A stretch of 64,000 nt of DNA, taken from NCBI GenBank assembly GCA_039696685.1, contig CP155566.1, forward strand, positions 3,224,001 to 3,288,000, written 5' to 3'. A program made the translations under genes and the position numbers. Under the pieces are notes generated by a model. The model saw only the letters and a program-made list of their open reading frames with translations, ran no database searches and was not told the DNA's origin. This document shows, in pieces, positions 1 to 11,271 of the stretch (the first letter of the stretch is position 1; every line of letters starts with the position of its first letter). This stretch comes from Vibrio sp. CDRSL-10 TSBA. GTDB lineage: Bacteria; Pseudomonadota; Gammaproteobacteria; Enterobacterales; Vibrionaceae.

Positions 1-334
1 CTTCGCGCGCATTACACACCAGCCGCTTGGCCCCTTCCTGACGCGCCAGCGACTCCAGCGCGACCAGAATGAGTGATCCCATCCCTTTGCTGCGCCGGTT
101 CGCTTTCACCGCCATGTAACGAATCTGGCCGTCACTGTCCGGGGTAATGTACAGACGCCCAATCGCCATCGGCCGGCCACGTCCGTCAACAATCATGCGG
201 TGATGACTCATGGCATCGTATTCGTCCCGCTCAGACCCGAGCGGCATCCGCCACGGCTCACGCAGCATCTGCCAGCGAAAATGAAAATACTTATTGAGCT
301 GATTATCCGTATTCGGCGTAATAAGTTTAAACAT
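1..334 (-). CDS. fabY: FabY/YiiD-type GNAT acyltransferase, N-terminal part
   Basis: The reading frame starts at an ATG complementary to 332-334 and runs off the left edge, giving about 111 residues. The visible part looks like the N-terminal GNAT half of the YiiD/FabY family, with the segment KGMGSLILVALES as the acetyl-CoA-binding A motif. In this family the GNAT domain is normally followed by a hotdog thioesterase-like domain, which lies outside the window. E. coli FabY takes part in starting fatty acid synthesis. The order yihY-dtd-yiiD is the same as in E. coli, which supports the call. The gene starts 34 bp after the dtd stop and is probably co-transcribed with it. Confidence 0.75.
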   Translation of the reverse strand, partial: MFKLITPNTDNQLNKYFHFRWQMLREPWRMPLGSERDEYDAMSHHRMIVDGRGRPMAIGRLYITPDSDGQIRYMAVKANRRSKGMGSLILVALESLARQEGAKRLVCNARE

Positions 335-368
335 AGAGTCGGTTCCCGCAGGCTCTCACGAGCCGTAG

Positions 369-803
369 TTAAGCCTGTAACCAGAAGGTTACCGGTCCAT
401 CGTTAATCAATGACACTTTCATATCCGCGGCAAAACGGCCACGCTGTGTCGGTAGTACCTGGGTACACAAATCGGAGAAATAGTCGTACAGGCGTTCCGC
501 TTCCTCCGGATGAGCGCCACGGGAAAATCCGGCCCGGGTGCCCTTTTTAGTGTCTGCCGGCAAGGTAAATTGCGAGACCACCAGCACACTGCCGCCGACA
601 TCTTTGACACTCAGGTTCATCTTGCCGGCTTCATCTTCAAATACGCGGTAGCTGGTCACCCGTTCCATCAGGCGTTTCGCTTTCGCTTCATCATCTTCAC
701 GCTCGACCCCGAGCAATACCAGTAAACCCTGTTCAATCTCGCCGACAATTTCACCTTCGACGCTTACTGCCGCTTCACTTACTCGTTGAATCAAGGCTAT
801 CAC
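369..803 (-). CDS. dtd: D-aminoacyl-tRNA deacylase
   Basis: This 144-residue protein is full length for DTD. It removes D-amino acids (and glycine from tRNA-Ala) mischarged onto tRNA in the cytoplasm. The two family signatures are present: SQFTL near residue 80 and the C-terminal NDGPVTF, which form the active site across the dimer. The start is a GTG inside the 3' end of yihY, a 29-bp overlap that suggests translational coupling. fabY follows 34 bp downstream. Confidence 0.95.
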   Translation of the reverse strand: MIALIQRVSEAAVSVEGEIVGEIEQGLLVLLGVEREDDEAKAKRLMERVTSYRVFEDEAGKMNLSVKDVGGSVLVVSQFTLPADTKKGTRAGFSRGAHPEEAERLYDYFSDLCTQVLPTQRGRFAADMKVSLINDGPVTFWLQA

Positions 804-1692
804 TCTGCTCTTTTCCTTGTGGTTGGGTTGGGGAATTGAGCGCTGAGTTTAGCATGTCTGGCTCGTCACTCCACTCATCACGCTCACCGAGCGCCGCGGT
901 CACTTCAGCCCCAATCAGCACGATCAGCCAACACAGGTACACCCAGACAAACAGAATCGGAATCGCCGCCAGCGCGCCGTAAATCAGCTGGTAAGACGGA
1001 AACTGAGTGATGTAAGCAGCAAAACCTTTCTTACTCAGTTCAAACAGCAAGGCCGCGACCAAAGCACCGGAGACCGCATGCCAGATAACGACTTTTTTAT
1101 TCGGCACCAGCAGGTACAGCCCCGAAAAGGCAAAAAAGGACAGCAGCAACGGCAGACGAGCGAGGAAAAAATTAAACGCGCCGGTCAGCGCTTCATTATC
1201 CAACAGCTTGAGTGACGTAATGTACGATGTCACCGCGATACTGGCACCGACCAGAATAGGCCCCAGAGTCAGGATCATCCAGTACATCGAAAATGAAAAG
1301 ACCAGACGGCGCTTTTTGCGCACCCGCCAGATATAGTTCAGATTTTTATCGATGTTCGAGATCAGTGTCAGCGCCGCGATAAAGAGGAACATACCGCCCA
1401 CCGCGGTCATTTTTCCGGTATTGGTGACAAATTCGGCTAACGCGGTGCGCACCGCATCACCGGCCGCCGGGACGAAATGGGTAATCACATAGTCCTGCAC
1501 TTCATCGCCGACGTTATCAAAAATGGCAAACGAAGAGAGGATCGACAGCAGCACAGTCAACATCGGCACGATAGACAGCAAGGTGATGTAAGCCAGATAG
1601 CCGGCGTTCACATTGACTCTGTCGTGCCCCATACGGGCAAATAAATAACGGCCGAATAACAGGCTATGCTTGACCAGTAACTGGATGTTCAA
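775..1692 (-). CDS. yihY: YihY/UPF0761 family inner-membrane protein
   Basis: This is a polytopic membrane protein of the YihY (BrkB-like, once misnamed RNase BN) family. About six hydrophobic segments can be seen, with the family segments [27 protein letters not shown] and [21 protein letters not shown] chose the TTG start at 1692 because GGGAG lies eight bases upstream and it gives about 305 residues, close to the usual family size; the frame itself is open to 1734. The tail after the last membrane segment is polar. It heads the yihY-dtd-fabY unit. The molecular function is not known. Confidence 0.85.
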   Translation of the reverse strand: MNIQLLVKHSLLFGRYLFARMGHDRVNVNAGYLAYITLLSIVPMLTVLLSILSSFAIFDNVGDEVQDYVITHFVPAAGDAVRTALAEFVTNTGKMTAVGGMFLFIAALTLISNIDKNLNYIWRVRKKRRLVFSFSMYWMILTLGPILVGASIAVTSYITSLKLLDNEALTGAFNFFLARLPLLLSFFAFSGLYLLVPNKKVVIWHAVSGALVAALLFELSKKGFAAYITQFPSYQLIYGALAAIPILFVWVYLCWLIVLIGAEVTAALGERDEWSDEPDMLNSALNSPTQPQGKEQSDSLDSTSK

Positions 1693-1887
1693 GGTGTTTC
1701 TCCCATTTAACGATATCCGTCCCTGAATGACCAACCTGGCTGGGTGATCATATGAACATTTGAATTATCTGACAGATAAGGTTCTGAAATTGTAGCGGAT
1801 CATAGCTCTTAGTGTGACACGCAACGCAGCCAGATTACACACAATGCAGTGCGATACACAAACTGAACCGGTTTATTGAACACCACT

Positions 1888-1959
1888 ATCAGTTATCACT
1901 AAATCATCAGTTATCACTAAATCATCAGTTATCACTAAATCATCAGTTATCACTAAATC
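1888..1959. repeat. Four perfect 18-bp tandem repeats
   Basis: The unit ATCAGTTATCACTAAATC is repeated four times without mismatch (1888-1905, 1906-1923, 1924-1941, 1942-1959). It lies in the 344-bp gap between the divergent yihY and DUF2959 genes, upstream of both promoters. ATCAGTTATCAC resembles an operator half-site array, but it could also be a simple slippage repeat. Confidence 0.9.
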
Positions 1960-2036
1960 GACCAGTAAAGCGGCGTTGAATACGGTATGCTGACCATATC
2001 AGGTTACAATGCAATTATTTTAATAGAAAGGAGTTC

Positions 2037-2679
2037 ATGATGCCTTACTTGTTGGCCATCTTGTTATCTGTCTTCACCCTGACCGGTTGCCAGAGCGCGT
2101 ATTATTCGGCAATGGAAAAAGTCGGCTACCATAAACGTGACATCATGGTTGACCGGGTTGAAGCCGCACAAGACTCACAGAAAGACGCTCAGCAGGAAAC
2201 TGACCAGCGCGCTCGAAGCCCTGTCAGCCTTTACCCAGTTTGACGGTGGTGAGCTGGAAAGCGCCTATGAGCGTATCAACGATCAGTATCAGCAAAGCGA
2301 AGACGCTGCTGCGGATGTGCGCGATCGTATCGCCGCAATCGAAGATGTTTCCGAGGCATTATTTGCCGAATGGCAGCAAGAGTTGTCGCTGTATACCAGC
2401 AGCAAGTTGCGCCGCGCCAGCGAGCAGAAGCTGAAACAAACCCAGGCATCGTACCAGACTATGCTTAAAGCGATGAAACAGGCTGAACAGACAATGAAAC
2501 CTGTGCTCAATACACTGCGTGACAATACTCTGTATCTCAAGCACAACCTCAACGCCAGCGCGGTCGGCTCGCTGCAGGGTGAATTCGCCTCACTGGAGAA
2601 AGATATCCGCAGTGCGATCAGCCAGATGAATGCTGCAATTGCCGAGTCAGATCAGTTCCTCAGCCAGTTAAAACAGTAA
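2037..2679 (+). CDS. DUF2959 family lipoprotein (frameshift at 2197-2199)
   Basis: The N-terminus is a lipoprotein signal with lipobox LTGC, followed by a mostly helical, charged coiled-coil-like protein ending in SQLKQ. The sequence fits the DUF2959 family of proteobacterial envelope proteins, whose function is unknown. AAAGGAG at 2027-2033 supports the start at 2037. The frame breaks at GGAAACTG: deleting one A restores the peptide QQELTSALEALSAF and joins both halves into about 213 residues. This is one of the GAAC-to-GAAAC events seen throughout the window, so the gene is probably intact in the cell. Confidence 0.75.
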
Positions 2680-2753
2680 TGACTACAAATACCGGACGGG
2701 CCGCTGTGTTCCGATAGACCGCCCCGGTTACTCCGCTCATGGTGCCAGACAAT

Positions 2754-2783
2754 AAAAAAGCCCTCAGATGAGGGCTTTTTTTA
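2754..2783. terminator. Bidirectional rho-independent terminator
   Basis: The hairpin GCCCTCAGATGAGGGC at 2760-2775 is flanked by an A-run on the left and a T-run on the right. It sits between the convergent DUF2959 and typA genes and can serve both. Confidence 0.9.
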
Positions 2784-2796
2784 ATCCGGTGAACGA

Positions 2797-4618
2797 TTAC
2801 TTACGCGCAGCGCGTTTACGGTCGTTCTCAGTCAGGTGACGTTTACGGATACGGATGCTCTTCGGTGTTACTTCCACCAGCTCGTCATCATCGATGAACT
2901 CCAGAGCCTGTTCCAGCGTGTATTTGATCGCAGGAGTCAGAACCTGAGCGTCATCAGTACCAGAAGCACGTACGTTGGTCAGCTGCTTACCTTTCAGACA
3001 GTTTACTGTCAGGTCGTTAGAGCGGTTGTGGATACCCACTACCTGACCTTCATAAACCTCATCCGCGTGTTCTGCGAACAGACGGCCACGCTCTTGCAGG
3101 TTAAACAGTGCGTAAGTCAGTGCTTTACCGGTTGCGTTAGAGATCAGTACGCCGTTTATACGTTGACCGATTTCGCCACCTTTGTGCGGTGCGTAGTGGT
3201 CAAATGTATGGTACAGCAGACCAGTACCAGAAGTCAGAGTCAGGAACTCAGTCTGGAAGCCGATCAGGCCACGTGATGGCATCACGAAGTCAAGACGTAC
3301 ACGACCTTTACCGTCTGGAGACATGTCTTTCAGTTCGCCTTTACGCAGACCGATTTTCTCCATGATACCGCCCTGGTTCTCTTCCAGTACGTCGATAGTC
3401 ACAGTTTCAAACGGTTCCATCAGTTGGCCGTCTTCTTCGCGCAGAATTACTTCCGGACGAGATACTGCCAGCTCAAAACCTTCACGGCGCATGTTTTCAA
3501 TCAGGATAGACAGGTGCAGTTCACCACGGCCAGATACACGGAATTTATCTGGATCGTCAGTTTGCTCAACACGCAGTGCTACGTTGTGTACCAGTTCTTT
3601 TTCCAGACGCTCAAGGATGTTACGTGAAGTCACGAACTTACCTTCTTTACCCGCGAACGGAGAAGTGTTTACCTGGAAAGTCATAGTAACGGTTGGTTCA
3701 TCAACTGTCAGTGCAGGCAGAGCTTCTACTGTGTTCACATCACAGATGGTGTCAGAGATTTTCAGCTCACCCAGACCGGTGATCGCAACAATGTCACCAG
3801 CAGTTGCCAGGTCAGTTTCAGAACGTTGCAGACCCAGGTAACCCAGAAACAGTACCCACTTTGCCGTTACGTTTCTTGCCATCAGCACTGATTACAGTCA
3901 CTTGCTGGTTTGGCTTCACGCTACCACGGGTTACACGGCCAACACCGATAACACCAACGTAAGAGCTGTAATCCAGCTGTGAAATCTGCATCTGCAGTGG
4001 CCCATCAAGGTCAACGTTTGGTGATTCAACGTTATCAACGATTGCCTGGAACAGCGGTTCCATGTTTTCGCCGGTTTCGCCTTCTTCCAGAGATGCCCAG
4101 CCGTTCAGTGCTGATGCGTAGACCACTTGGAAGTCCAGCTGTTCGTCAGTCGCGCCCAGGTTATCAAACAGGTCAAATACCTGGTCCATAACCCAGTCTG
4201 GACGCGCGCCAGGGCGGTCGATTTTGTTAATAACAACGATAGGCTTCAGACCGTGAGCAAACGCTTTCTGCGTTACAAAGCGGGTTTGTGGCATTGGGCC
4301 GTCAACCGCGTCAACGATCAGCAGTACAGAGTCTACCATCGACATAATACGCTCTACTTCACCACCGAAGTCCGCGTGTCCCGGAGTGTCAACGATGTTG
4401 ATACGGAAATCATTCCAGTTGATCGCTGTGTTCTTCGCCAGGATGGTAATACCACGCTCTTTTTCGATGTCGTTCGAGTCCATGACTCGCTCTTCAACGT
4501 CACCGCGCGACTCTAGCGTGCCCGATTGCTGGAGCAGTTTATCTACCAGGGTCGTTTTGCCGTGGTCAACGTGCGCGATGATCGCGATGTTTCTTAGTTT
4601 TTCAATCTGAGTAGCCAT
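2797..4618 (-). CDS. typA: Translational GTPase TypA/BipA (frameshift at 3847-3849)
   Basis: TypA/BipA is a ribosome-associated GTPase of the EF-G superfamily that helps 50S assembly and growth at low temperature. The G motifs [21 protein letters not shown] and [13 protein letters not shown] are in the N-terminal part. The C-terminal part has domains III and V and the TypA-specific end. The two halves are out of frame at CTGTTTCTGG (minus strand); removing one T gives [16 protein letters not shown] as in homologues and about 606 residues. I chose ATG 4618 ([13 protein letters not shown]) by family comparison; an upstream GTG at 4633 is in frame. A natural disruption is unlikely because both halves are perfectly conserved. 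Confidence 0.93.
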
Positions 4619-4894
4619 GGAATTTTGCTTCACTTAATTACACAAATGGCCCGGTTTACGGAAGTGCAAACCAGTACCTGAGTTTGGTTAAAAAAACGGC
4701 CAATAATGTACCAGATTTTGGCGAAAAGCCTAGAAATATGTGATCTGACCCTGTGGATTTCGCACATTTAGAGCCTAGTCGCGAATTGAAATGAACACAA
4801 ACCGTCCTGGAGCAGAAAAGACAATTGACAATCACAGAAATAATCGGCTGAATAGTGTTCGCTTTGTTATAAATTGGTGCAGCAAAAACTAACA

Positions 4895-4932
4895 TGCACC
4901 ACTAAAGTGCAGTATGGGATCATTATGGTGCA
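4895..4932 (+). promoter_or_regulatory. NtrC enhancer site(s) upstream of glnA
   Basis: TGCACCACTAAAGTGCA at 4895-4911 is a 17-bp dyad (TGCAC-N7-GTGCA) matching the NtrC operator of enteric glnAp2. Half-sites GGTGCA follow at 4927-4932 and precede at 4876-4881, spaced by about two helical turns. They lie roughly 90-140 bp upstream of the predicted sigma-54 start, the normal enhancer distance. The rest of the 4634-5113 gap holds no gene. Confidence 0.8.
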
Positions 4933-4993
4933 ATGAAAAGCACCAAAAAGAACCAAACACTTGCAAAGCCTTGAAATTACGGGACTTAAGAAA

Positions 4994-5010
4994 TTGGCAC
5001 GATATTAGCT
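4994..5010 (+). promoter_or_regulatory. Sigma-54 promoter of glnA
   Basis: TTGGCACGATATTAGCT matches the sigma-54 consensus YTGGCACGRNNNTTGCW with a single mismatch in the -12 element. Transcription should start near 5021, giving a leader of about 90 nt before glnA. Activation by phosphorylated NtrC under nitrogen limitation is expected. Confidence 0.85.
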
Positions 5011-5113
5011 TAGTAAAATCAGCATTGCTTAAGAAATAGTGCAGCCTTAAGCAATGCTGGTTTCACTTTGATTCGAGCCCAAACCGCTTTATTAACACTG
5101 GAGGTTATCCAAG

Positions 5114-6524
5114 ATGTCAGTAGAAAACGTTCTATCGCTGATCCAAGAAAACGAAGTTAAGTTTGTTGACCTACGCTTCACAGATACAAAAGGTAAAGAG
5201 CAACATATCTCTATTCCTGCTCACCAAATCGACGCAGACTTCTTCGAAGAAGGTAAAATGTTCGATGGTTCATCAGTTGCTGGCTGGAAAGGTATCAACG
5301 AATCTGACATGGTAATGATGCCGGATGCATCATCTGCTGTACTAGACCCATTCACAGAAGACGCAACACTGAACATCCGTTGTGACATTCTTGAGCCTGC
5401 AACTATGCAAGGCTACGACCGTGACCCACGCTCTATCGCAAAACGCGCTGAAGAGTACATGCGTTCAACTGGTATCGCAGACACTGTTCTGGTTGGTCCA
5501 GAGCCAGAGTTTCTTCCTGTTTGACGACGTGAAATTCTCTACTGACATGTCAGGTTCTTTCTTCAAGATTGATGACGTGGAAGCTGCATGGAACACAGGC
5601 ACTGAATACGAAAACGGTAACAAAGGTCACCGTCCAGGTGTGAAAGGCGGTTACTTCCCAGTAGCGCCAGTTGACTCATCTCAAGACATCCGTTCAGCTA
5701 TGTGTCTGATCATGGAAGAAATGGGTCTGGTTGTTGAAGCACACCACCACGAAGTAGCAACAGCGGGTCAGAACGAAATCGCAACGCGTTTCAACACTCT
5801 GACTGCTAAAGCAGACGAAATCCAAATCTACAAGTACGTTGTTCATAACGTTGCTCACGCATTCGGTAAAACAGCGACTTTCATGCCTAAACCACTAGTT
5901 GGCGACAACGGTTCAGGTATGCACGTGCACCAATCTCTGGCAAAAGACGGCGTTAACCTGTTCGCAGGTGACAAGTACGGCGGTCTGTCTGAAATGGCGA
6001 TCTACTACATCGGTGGTATCATCAAACACGCTCGTGCAATCAACGCATTCGCTAACCCAGCGACTAACTCATACAAGCGTCTGGTTCCTCACTTCGAAGC
6101 ACCAGTTATGCTGGCATACTCTGCACGTAACCGTTCAGCGTCTATCCGTATCCCAGTGGTACCAAGCCCTAAAGCACGTCGTATCGAAATTCGTTTCGGC
6201 GATCCAGCAGCGAACCCATACCTGGCGTTTGCAGCAATGCTGATGGCTGGTCTTGACGGTATCAAGAACAAGATCCACCCAGGCGAAGCAATGGATAAAG
6301 ACCTGTACGATCTACCGGCAGAAGAAGCGGCAGAAATTCCAAAAGTTGCAGAATCTCTGCAACAAGCTCTGCAATGCCTGAGCGAAGACCGTGAGTTCCT
6401 GACTGCAGGTGGCGTATTCTCTGATGACTTCATCAACTCTTACATCGATCTGAAATCTAAAGATGTAGAGCGCGTGAACGTAGCAGTACACCCACTAGAG
6501 TTCGAACTGTACTACTCTGTATAA
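5114..6524 (+). CDS. glnA: Glutamine synthetase type I (frameshift at 5510-5512)
   Basis: Glutamine synthetase joins ammonia to glutamate using ATP and is the central ammonia-assimilating enzyme; it forms a cytoplasmic dodecamer. The catalytic landmarks are present: [21 protein letters not shown] (restored), [11 protein letters not shown] and the adenylylation loop DLYDLP with the target Tyr at residue 398. The frame breaks at GAGTTTCTTCC. Deleting one T restores EPEFFLFDDV and gives exactly 469 residues, the length in E. coli. GGAGG precedes the ATG. Regulation is by the sigma-54/NtrC promoter upstream, with glnL-glnG downstream. Confidence 0.97.
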
Positions 6525-6540
6525 TTCGCGCTAAGTGCAG

Positions 6541-6596
6541 TTGTAACCTCGGTTACAATCAATAATAAGGCTCGCCTCGCAGGCGGGCCTTTTTTC
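6541..6596 (+). terminator. glnA terminator with preceding hairpin
   Basis: A first dyad, TTGTAACC-TC-GGTTACAA (6541-6558), is followed by a rho-independent terminator at 6567-6596 whose stem AAGGCTCGCC..GGCGGGCCTT runs into six T. It separates glnA from the DUF4124 and glnLG genes, which therefore need their own promoters or read-through. Confidence 0.85.
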
Positions 6597-6668
6597 TATT
6601 GGTCGACCTTCAGAGCCTGATTATCCTTGTCTGCTCACTGCCACATGACAGCTCAGCCAGGGAGTAGC

Positions 6669-7241
6669 ATGAAACTGACCATTCCCCTTACAAACCTTGT
6701 ATTACTGCTGTGCCTGCTGCCCGCAGCAGACACTCATCCCCGGACCATCTATACCTGGACCGATTATCAGGGCACCGTCCATTTTAGCGATAATCCAACT
6801 CATGCCCATGCCCATGCCCGGGCACTATCCGTTAATGATGCCCTATCCGTTAATGAGACACTGCCCGTTAATGACGCATCGCCCGCGTTGACCCCATCGA
6901 TAAATGCGGCAACAACACAGGTTGCACCGAAACAGCACACAATCGCTCAGACAGAGCTGCACATAGAGTGGTTAAAACCGACTCATGAACAGACAATTCA
7001 CGACAATCAGGGCAACATCACCCTGCATATCGCACTAAACCGCGCACTGTCTGAGCAAGAAACTCTGCAATTACTGCTCGATGATCAGCCTTTTGGTGCA
7101 CCCGGCACCAAAACAGTGTGGCAGCTGAGTAATATTGAACGCGGGTCACATACCTTTTTAATTCAGGCTCTTGTAAGCGGCAAGGTTATTGCATCGTCTA
7201 GTAAAGTAACGGTGTATCTGCATCGGGCATCAATTAAATAG
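6669..7241 (+). CDS. DUF4124 domain-containing secreted protein
   Basis: The 190-residue product starts at ATG 6669 behind GGGAG and has a signal peptide (MKLTIPLTNLVLLLCLLP). A DUF4124-type motif follows (IYTWTDYQGTVHFSDNP). Then comes a low-complexity stretch (HAHAHARA and three VND/VNE-type repeats encoded by short GTTAATGA-like repeats). The C-terminal half resembles a beta-sandwich seen in other Vibrio proteins at this locus. The family is periplasmic and of unknown function. It sits between glnA and glnL, a place where vibrios often carry such a gene, and ends 134 bp before glnL. Confidence 0.8.
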   Translation: MKLTIPLTNLVLLLCLLPAADTHPRTIYTWTDYQGTVHFSDNPTHAHAHARALSVNDALSVNETLPVNDASPALTPSINAATTQVAPKQHTIAQTELHIEWLKPTHEQTIHDNQGNITLHIALNRALSEQETLQLLLDDQPFGAPGTKTVWQLSNIERGSHTFLIQALVSGKVIASSSKVTVYLHRASIK

Positions 7242-7312
7242 GTGTGAACAGCACTCAATCGCCCGATTTAACAGGGTATTTCACTTTTTATTTCTATACC
7301 GTTGCGCCATAC

Positions 7313-7341
7313 TTGACAAAACAGTGCACCATAATTGTGCA
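7313..7341 (+). promoter_or_regulatory. glnL promoter region with NtrC operator
   Basis: TGCACCATAATTGTGCA at 7325-7341 is a perfect TGCAC-N7-GTGCA NtrC dyad. It lies 35 bp before the glnL start and just after a TTGACA -35-like element (7313-7318). In E. coli an NtrC site at glnLp represses the internal promoter; the layout here suggests the same autorepression. Confidence 0.75.
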
Positions 7342-7375
7342 TTGCATCATTTTGGAACACGGCAAGGACGATACT

Positions 7376-8422
7376 GTGAGTGCAGAGCTAAGCGAAACCA
7401 TTCTGAACAATGTTGTAACCGCCACCTTGATGTTGGATGAAACATTGTGCGTACGTTACGCCAACCCGGCGGCCGAACAACTGTTTTCCCAAAGTGCCAA
7501 GCGCATTATCAATCAACCGCTGTCAAAACTGATTCAACACGCCTCGATGGACCTGGCTTTGCTTTCTCAGCCATTGCAAAGCGGACAGAGTATTACCGAC
7601 AGTGATGTCACCTTCGTGGTTGACGGCAAACCCTTAATGCTGGAAGTGACCGTCAGTCCGATTTCGTGGCAGAAGAGCCTGATGCTGTTGGTTGAAATGC
7701 GAAAGATCGGCCAGCAACGCCGCCTGACACAGGAGCTCAATCAGCATGCGCAGCAACAAGCAGCAAAACTGCTGGTGCGGGGGTTAGCTCATGAGATTAA
7801 AAACCCGTTGGGAGGTTTACGCGGCGCAGCCCAGCTGCTGGAACGCATGCTACCGGACCAGAGCCTGACCGAATACACCCAGATCATTATCGAACAGGCG
7901 GATCGACTGCGAGCCCTGGTCGACCGTTTGCTCGGCCCGCAGAAGCCCGGCAAGAAAACGTCGGAAAACCTGCACCTGATCCTGGAAAAGGTTCGTCAGC
8001 TGGTTGAACTCGAAGGTGGCAAAGAGTTGCAGATTGAACGGGATTACGATCCCAGCCTGCCCAATATCATGATGGATACCGATCAAATCGAGCAGGCTCT
8101 GCTCAATATCGTCAGTAACGCTGCGCAAATTTTGTCACAGCAGTCGCATGGCGTGATAACCCTGCGCACCCGCACCGTTCACCAAGCCAATATTCACGGC
8201 CAGCGACACAAGTTGGTGGCCCGCATTGAGATCATTGATAACGGCCCGGGTATCCCGCTCGAGCTGCAGGATACGCTGTTCTACCCTATGGTCAGTGGCC
8301 GGGAAGGTGGAACCGGACTTGGCCTGTCGATATCTCAAAACCTGATCGACCAGCACAATGGAAAAATCGATGTAGAAAGCTGGCCAGGACGAACCATATT
8401 TACGATTTATTTACCCATCTAA
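7376..8422 (+). CDS. glnL: Nitrogen regulation sensor kinase NtrB (GlnL)
   Basis: NtrB is a cytoplasmic histidine kinase/phosphatase that phosphorylates NtrC when nitrogen is short and is controlled by PII. An N-terminal PAS domain (residues ~1-110) is followed by the H-box GLAHEIKNPLGGL with His139, then the N, G1 and G2 ATP-binding boxes (DNGPGIP, GREGGTGLGLSIS). I chose GTG 7376 because AAGGA lies seven bases upstream and it gives 348 residues, the usual length. The open frame extends to 7244 but that part crosses the NtrC operator. glnG follows 53 bp downstream. Confidence 0.95.
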   Translation: MSAELSETILNNVVTATLMLDETLCVRYANPAAEQLFSQSAKRIINQPLSKLIQHASMDLALLSQPLQSGQSITDSDVTFVVDGKPLMLEVTVSPISWQKSLMLLVEMRKIGQQRRLTQELNQHAQQQAAKLLVRGLAHEIKNPLGGLRGAAQLLERMLPDQSLTEYTQIIIEQADRLRALVDRLLGPQKPGKKTSENLHLILEKVRQLVELEGGKELQIERDYDPSLPNIMMDTDQIEQALLNIVSNAAQILSQQSHGVITLRTRTVHQANIHGQRHKLVARIEIIDNGPGIPLELQDTLFYPMVSGREGGTGLGLSISQNLIDQHNGKIDVESWPGRTIFTIYLPI

Positions 8423-8475
8423 TGGTGTGATTATGCGACCGCTTAGAATGGGGGTTGCTGTTGAGGAAGAATACT

Positions 8476-9881
<1,406 letters not shown>

Positions 9882-9911
9882 CCTGAAGCATTCTCTTCTA
9901 TAGAGCCAAGC

Positions 9912-9942
9912 AAGGTGGCCTTTAATCAGGCCACCTTTTTTA
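9912..9942 (+). terminator. glnG terminator
   Basis: The stem AAGGTGGCCT..AGGCCACCTT is followed by six T, 31 bp after the glnG stop codon. It ends the glnLG transcript. The rest of the gap up to add (10120) shows no gene. Confidence 0.9.
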
Positions 9943-10120
9943 TTTTCCGCCGCTACGTGCTGCCCGCTACAGTATCCTTTCACTGAATAGCGAGAGATCA
10001 ACACATACAGTAAACAAGAACAAAGTCGCAGCAAAATAAGCCAGATTCGGCCACTACCACTACTGACACTGACCCGTTTGGTTTTTATACTTAGCGCAGA
10101 ATTTGACTTGGTACATGACA

Positions 10121-11125
10121 ATGATTACAAAAAATATTCCCCTGACTGATCTACACCGCCACCTTGACGGCAACATCCGCACTCAAACCATCCTTGAGCT
10201 TGGCCAGAAGTTTGGTATGGCGTTACCAGCCGATACTGTGGAAGCACTGACACCGCATGTACAAATTGTCGAAGCCGAACCCTCTCTGGTTGCCTTTCTG
10301 TCCAAACTTGACTGGGGTGTGGCTGTACTGGGTGATCTGGACGCTTGTCGCCGCGTGGCCTACGAAAACGTTGAGGATGCACTCAACGCGCAGATCGATT
10401 ATGCCGAACTGCGTTTCTCCCCTTATTACATGGCAATGAAACATAATCTGCCAATTGCCGGTGTCGTGGAAGCAGTAGTCGATGGCGTACAAGCCGGTGT
10501 ACGCGATTTTGGCGTGCAAGCTAACCTGATTGGCATACTGAGCCGTACTTTCGGTACAAAAGCGTGTCAGCAAGAGCTGGAGGGCATTCTGAGCCAGAAA
10601 CAGCACATCGTCGCACTCGATTTGGCCGGAGATGAGCTGGGACAACCTGGCGACCGATTTGTCAGCCACTTTAAACAAGCACGCGATGCCGGACTGAATA
10701 TTACCGTCCACGCAGGCGAAGCCGCTGGCCCACAGAGCATGTGGCAGGCTATTCGCGAATTAGGTGCAACCCGTATTGGCCACGGTGTCAAAGCCATTGA
10801 AGATCCGCAGCTGATGGATTATCTGGCTAAACACCGGATTGGTATTGAGTCATGCCTGACATCGAACATTCAAACCAGCACCGTTACCAGCCTGGCACAA
10901 CACCCGCTCAAGCGTTTCCTTGAGCACGGTGTGCCGGCGTGTCTGAATACCGATGATCCGGCAGTAGAAGGCATCGAACTACCATACGAGTATGAAGTGG
11001 CAGCACCGCAAGCAGGCCTGAGCCAGGAGCAAATCCGTCAGGCTCAAATCAACGGCCTGGAGCTCGCTTTCTTGTCTGAAGCAGAAAAACAAGCACTGAA
11101 GGCTAAAGTCGCTCAACGCACTTAA
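10121..11125 (+). CDS. add: Adenosine deaminase
   Basis: This cytoplasmic zinc enzyme converts adenosine and deoxyadenosine to inosine in purine salvage. The zinc and catalytic motifs are intact: HRHLDGN near the start, [13 protein letters not shown] and NTDDPAV. I chose ATG 10121 ([14 protein letters not shown]) by family comparison, giving 334 residues. Two in-frame ATGs upstream (10103 and 10115) are possible but extend beyond homologues. Its terminator has been split by an insertion sequence just downstream. Confidence 0.95.
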   Translation: MITKNIPLTDLHRHLDGNIRTQTILELGQKFGMALPADTVEALTPHVQIVEAEPSLVAFLSKLDWGVAVLGDLDACRRVAYENVEDALNAQIDYAELRFSPYYMAMKHNLPIAGVVEAVVDGVQAGVRDFGVQANLIGILSRTFGTKACQQELEGILSQKQHIVALDLAGDELGQPGDRFVSHFKQARDAGLNITVHAGEAAGPQSMWQAIRELGATRIGHGVKAIEDPQLMDYLAKHRIGIESCLTSNIQTSTVTSLAQHPLKRFLEHGVPACLNTDDPAVEGIELPYEYEVAAPQAGLSQEQIRQAQINGLELAFLSEAEKQALKAKVAQRT

Positions 11126-11183
11126 ACCTTCATTAGGAAAAATATACCAAAGCCCCGCCGTTACAAGCCTGTCTTTCCTACAC

Positions 11184-11216
11184 AAATCCCTCGATGAAAG
11201 TTGAGGGATTTTTTTT
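11184..11216 (+). terminator. Terminator inside the left end of the IS
   Basis: AAATCCCTC..GAGGGATTT followed by a run of T stands between the left inverted repeat and the transposase start. Such a hairpin shields the transposase from read-through transcription, here from add. It could also replace the disrupted add terminator. Confidence 0.8.
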
Positions 11217-11271
11217 TGAATTTTTGTCGATTTTTATGATCTCAACAAAAAACAAAGTGTTGAGGTAAAGT

